The notes below the pieces were generated by a model. The model worked only from the letters and a program-made list of their open reading frames with translations, was not told the origin of the DNA and searched no databases. This document shows positions 5,887 to 6,756 of a stretch of 6,756 bases of DNA, in pieces. Each line of letters starts with the position of its first letter. Positions within the stretch are counted from its first letter, which is position 1. Position numbers and translations under genes: made by a program. The stretch is from Planctomycetota bacterium (GTDB lineage Bacteria > Planctomycetota > Phycisphaerae > WQYP01): NCBI GenBank assembly GCA_021828925.1, contig JAJZCT010000191.1, positions 1 through 6,756 on the forward strand. The letters are read 5' to 3'.

Positions 5887-6756
5887 TTATCTTTCCAGAT
5901 TCAGCCAATGAAGCTGATCAACGGTAAGTTTAACTTTTAATGCGGCGCAGCTTTCGCGGGTTTCGGCAACTGTGGCCGGCCCGATCATCGGAAAAGTAGG
6001 GAACGGCTGGCAGAGCACATAAGCCAGGGCGATGACGATGGGCGTTACGCCCAGTTTACGCGCCAGCTCGCGAGTTTTTTCCTGGCGGCGAAAATTATCC
6101 GGTGAATACCAGCACCGCACCAGCTCGGCATCGGCGGTTTTCTCCGGTGCCGCGCGATCGGTAAAAAATCCGCGTGCCTGACTGCTCCAAGGCATAAGAA
6201 TGATTTCATTGCCCTTCAGGAAGTCCCGCCACTCCACATCTGAGCTTGACATACACCCCGGCCAGGGAGGGCGAACCATGCGCGCCAAACTGAAATTATT
6301 ACTAATGGCGCAAAAGCCCGACAGGCCGCGCGCTCGGGCGCTGAAATTAAACGCCTCAATGCGTGGGATGCTCCAGTTGGATGCGCCAATGGCGCGGATA
6401 CGTCCGGCACGTTTATGCTCGTTAAGGACATCCACGAATTCCTCCACCGGCACGGCGGGGTCGTCGCGGTGCATCATGTAAATATCAACATAATGTGTTT
6501 TCAGGCGATCCAGACTTTCCAGGAGTTGGCGGGTCAGGGCGGTGGGATTGCAGTCCGGGGTGTGCGCTCCCTTGCCTATGATGACGATTTGTTCACGAAT
6601 GCCGCGATTGGCAACCCAGCGTCCCAAGGCCTTTTCGCAAACACCCATGGAGTAAATATGTGCCGAATCAAATGTATTGCCGCCGCGCTGAAAGTAATCA
6701 TCCAGCATGGCCTGGGCCATTGGAAAATCATGAATGCTGATTTTATCAACACCAAA
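5887..6756 (-). CDS. Aldo/keto reductase, 5' end cut by window edge
   Basis: This is an NAD(P)H-dependent oxidoreductase of the aldo/keto reductase superfamily, a cytoplasmic TIM barrel; the substrate is not deducible. The frame stays open to the right edge (289 visible residues, numbered from the edge), and the ATG at 6720 lacks a ribosome binding site and would drop the N-terminal strands, so the true start lies outside. The catalytic tetrad is visible: Asp30 and Tyr35 in FDSAHIYS, Lys62 in IIGKGAH, and His96 in YVDIYMMHRDDP. GASNWS (124-129) supplies the nicotinamide-contacting Ser-Asn, and FPMIGPATVAETRES near the C-terminus corresponds to the cofactor phosphate-binding stretch. The middle (SNNFSLARMVRPPWPGC, MPWSSQARGFF) resembles, from memory, the reductase half of Gfo/Idh/MocA-reductase fusions. 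A free-standing enzyme is the alternative. It lies upstream of the amidotransferase gene on the same strand, with a 46-nt gap. Confidence 0.9.
   Translation of the reverse strand, partial: FGVDKISIHDFPMAQAMLDDYFQRGGNTFDSAHIYSMGVCEKALGRWVANRGIREQIVIIGKGAHTPDCNPTALTRQLLESLDRLKTHYVDIYMMHRDDPAVPVEEFVDVLNEHKRAGRIRAIGASNWSIPRIEAFNFSARARGLSGFCAISNNFSLARMVRPPWPGCMSSSDVEWRDFLKGNEIILMPWSSQARGFFTDRAAPEKTADAELVRCWYSPDNFRRQEKTRELARKLGVTPIVIALAYVLCQPFPTFPMIGPATVAETRESCAALKVKLTVDQLHWLNLER

Noticed and set aside
1..6756. Defence system, phage, CRISPR array, integron or RNA gene
   Set aside because: No repeats of suitable length, no tRNA- or rRNA-like stretches, and no nuclease, integrase or transposase motifs; almost all sequence is accounted for by six standard genes.

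Overview
The window holds six protein genes in two convergent blocks and almost no non-coding DNA. It looks like an ordinary chromosomal segment of a moderately GC-rich, Gram-negative-type (diderm) bacterium: the left block encodes an export pump that spans two membranes and ends in an outer-membrane lipoprotein. The style of the aldo/keto reductase and of the adaptor and outer-membrane proteins recalls Planctomycetes or Verrucomicrobia relatives. That is an impression from memory, not something the sequence proves.

Left block, plus strand, about 1-5175: a complete MacAB-TolC-like tripartite ABC efflux cassette in the order ATPase (2-733), HlyD/MacA-type periplasmic adaptor (812-2164), MacB/FtsX-type permease (2196-3401) and TolC/OprM-type outer-membrane channel lipoprotein (3394-5175). 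The intergenic gaps are 78 and 31 nt, and the last two genes overlap by 8 nt, so they are probably one transcript whose promoter lies left of the window. The ATPase should power the permease, which passes mechanical force through the adaptor hairpin to the outer-membrane channel. The substrate cannot be read from the sequence. Macrolides, peptides, lipids or siderophores are all known for this superfamily. Compared with E. coli MacB, the nucleotide-binding domain is a separate protein and the outer-membrane channel is encoded in the same operon.

Right block, minus strand, 5235-6756: an aldo/keto reductase that runs off the right edge (5' end missing), followed 46 nt later by a class I glutamine amidotransferase of the TrpG/PabA type (start 5840, stop 5235). 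No trpE/pabB partner is in view. A perfect TATAAT lies 7 nt before the amidotransferase start codon, with no Shine-Dalgarno sequence, which raises the possibility of leaderless initiation.

The two blocks converge on a 59-nt gap (5176-5234) without a convincing terminator. I found no RNA genes, insertion sequences, CRISPR arrays or phage genes, and nothing that looks like a novel multi-gene system. The points worth a second look are local: a hairpin between Shine-Dalgarno and start codon, a variant adaptor tip motif, a tandem repeat in a predicted surface loop of the channel, a possible leaderless gene, and a reductase that may be one half of a fusion protein.
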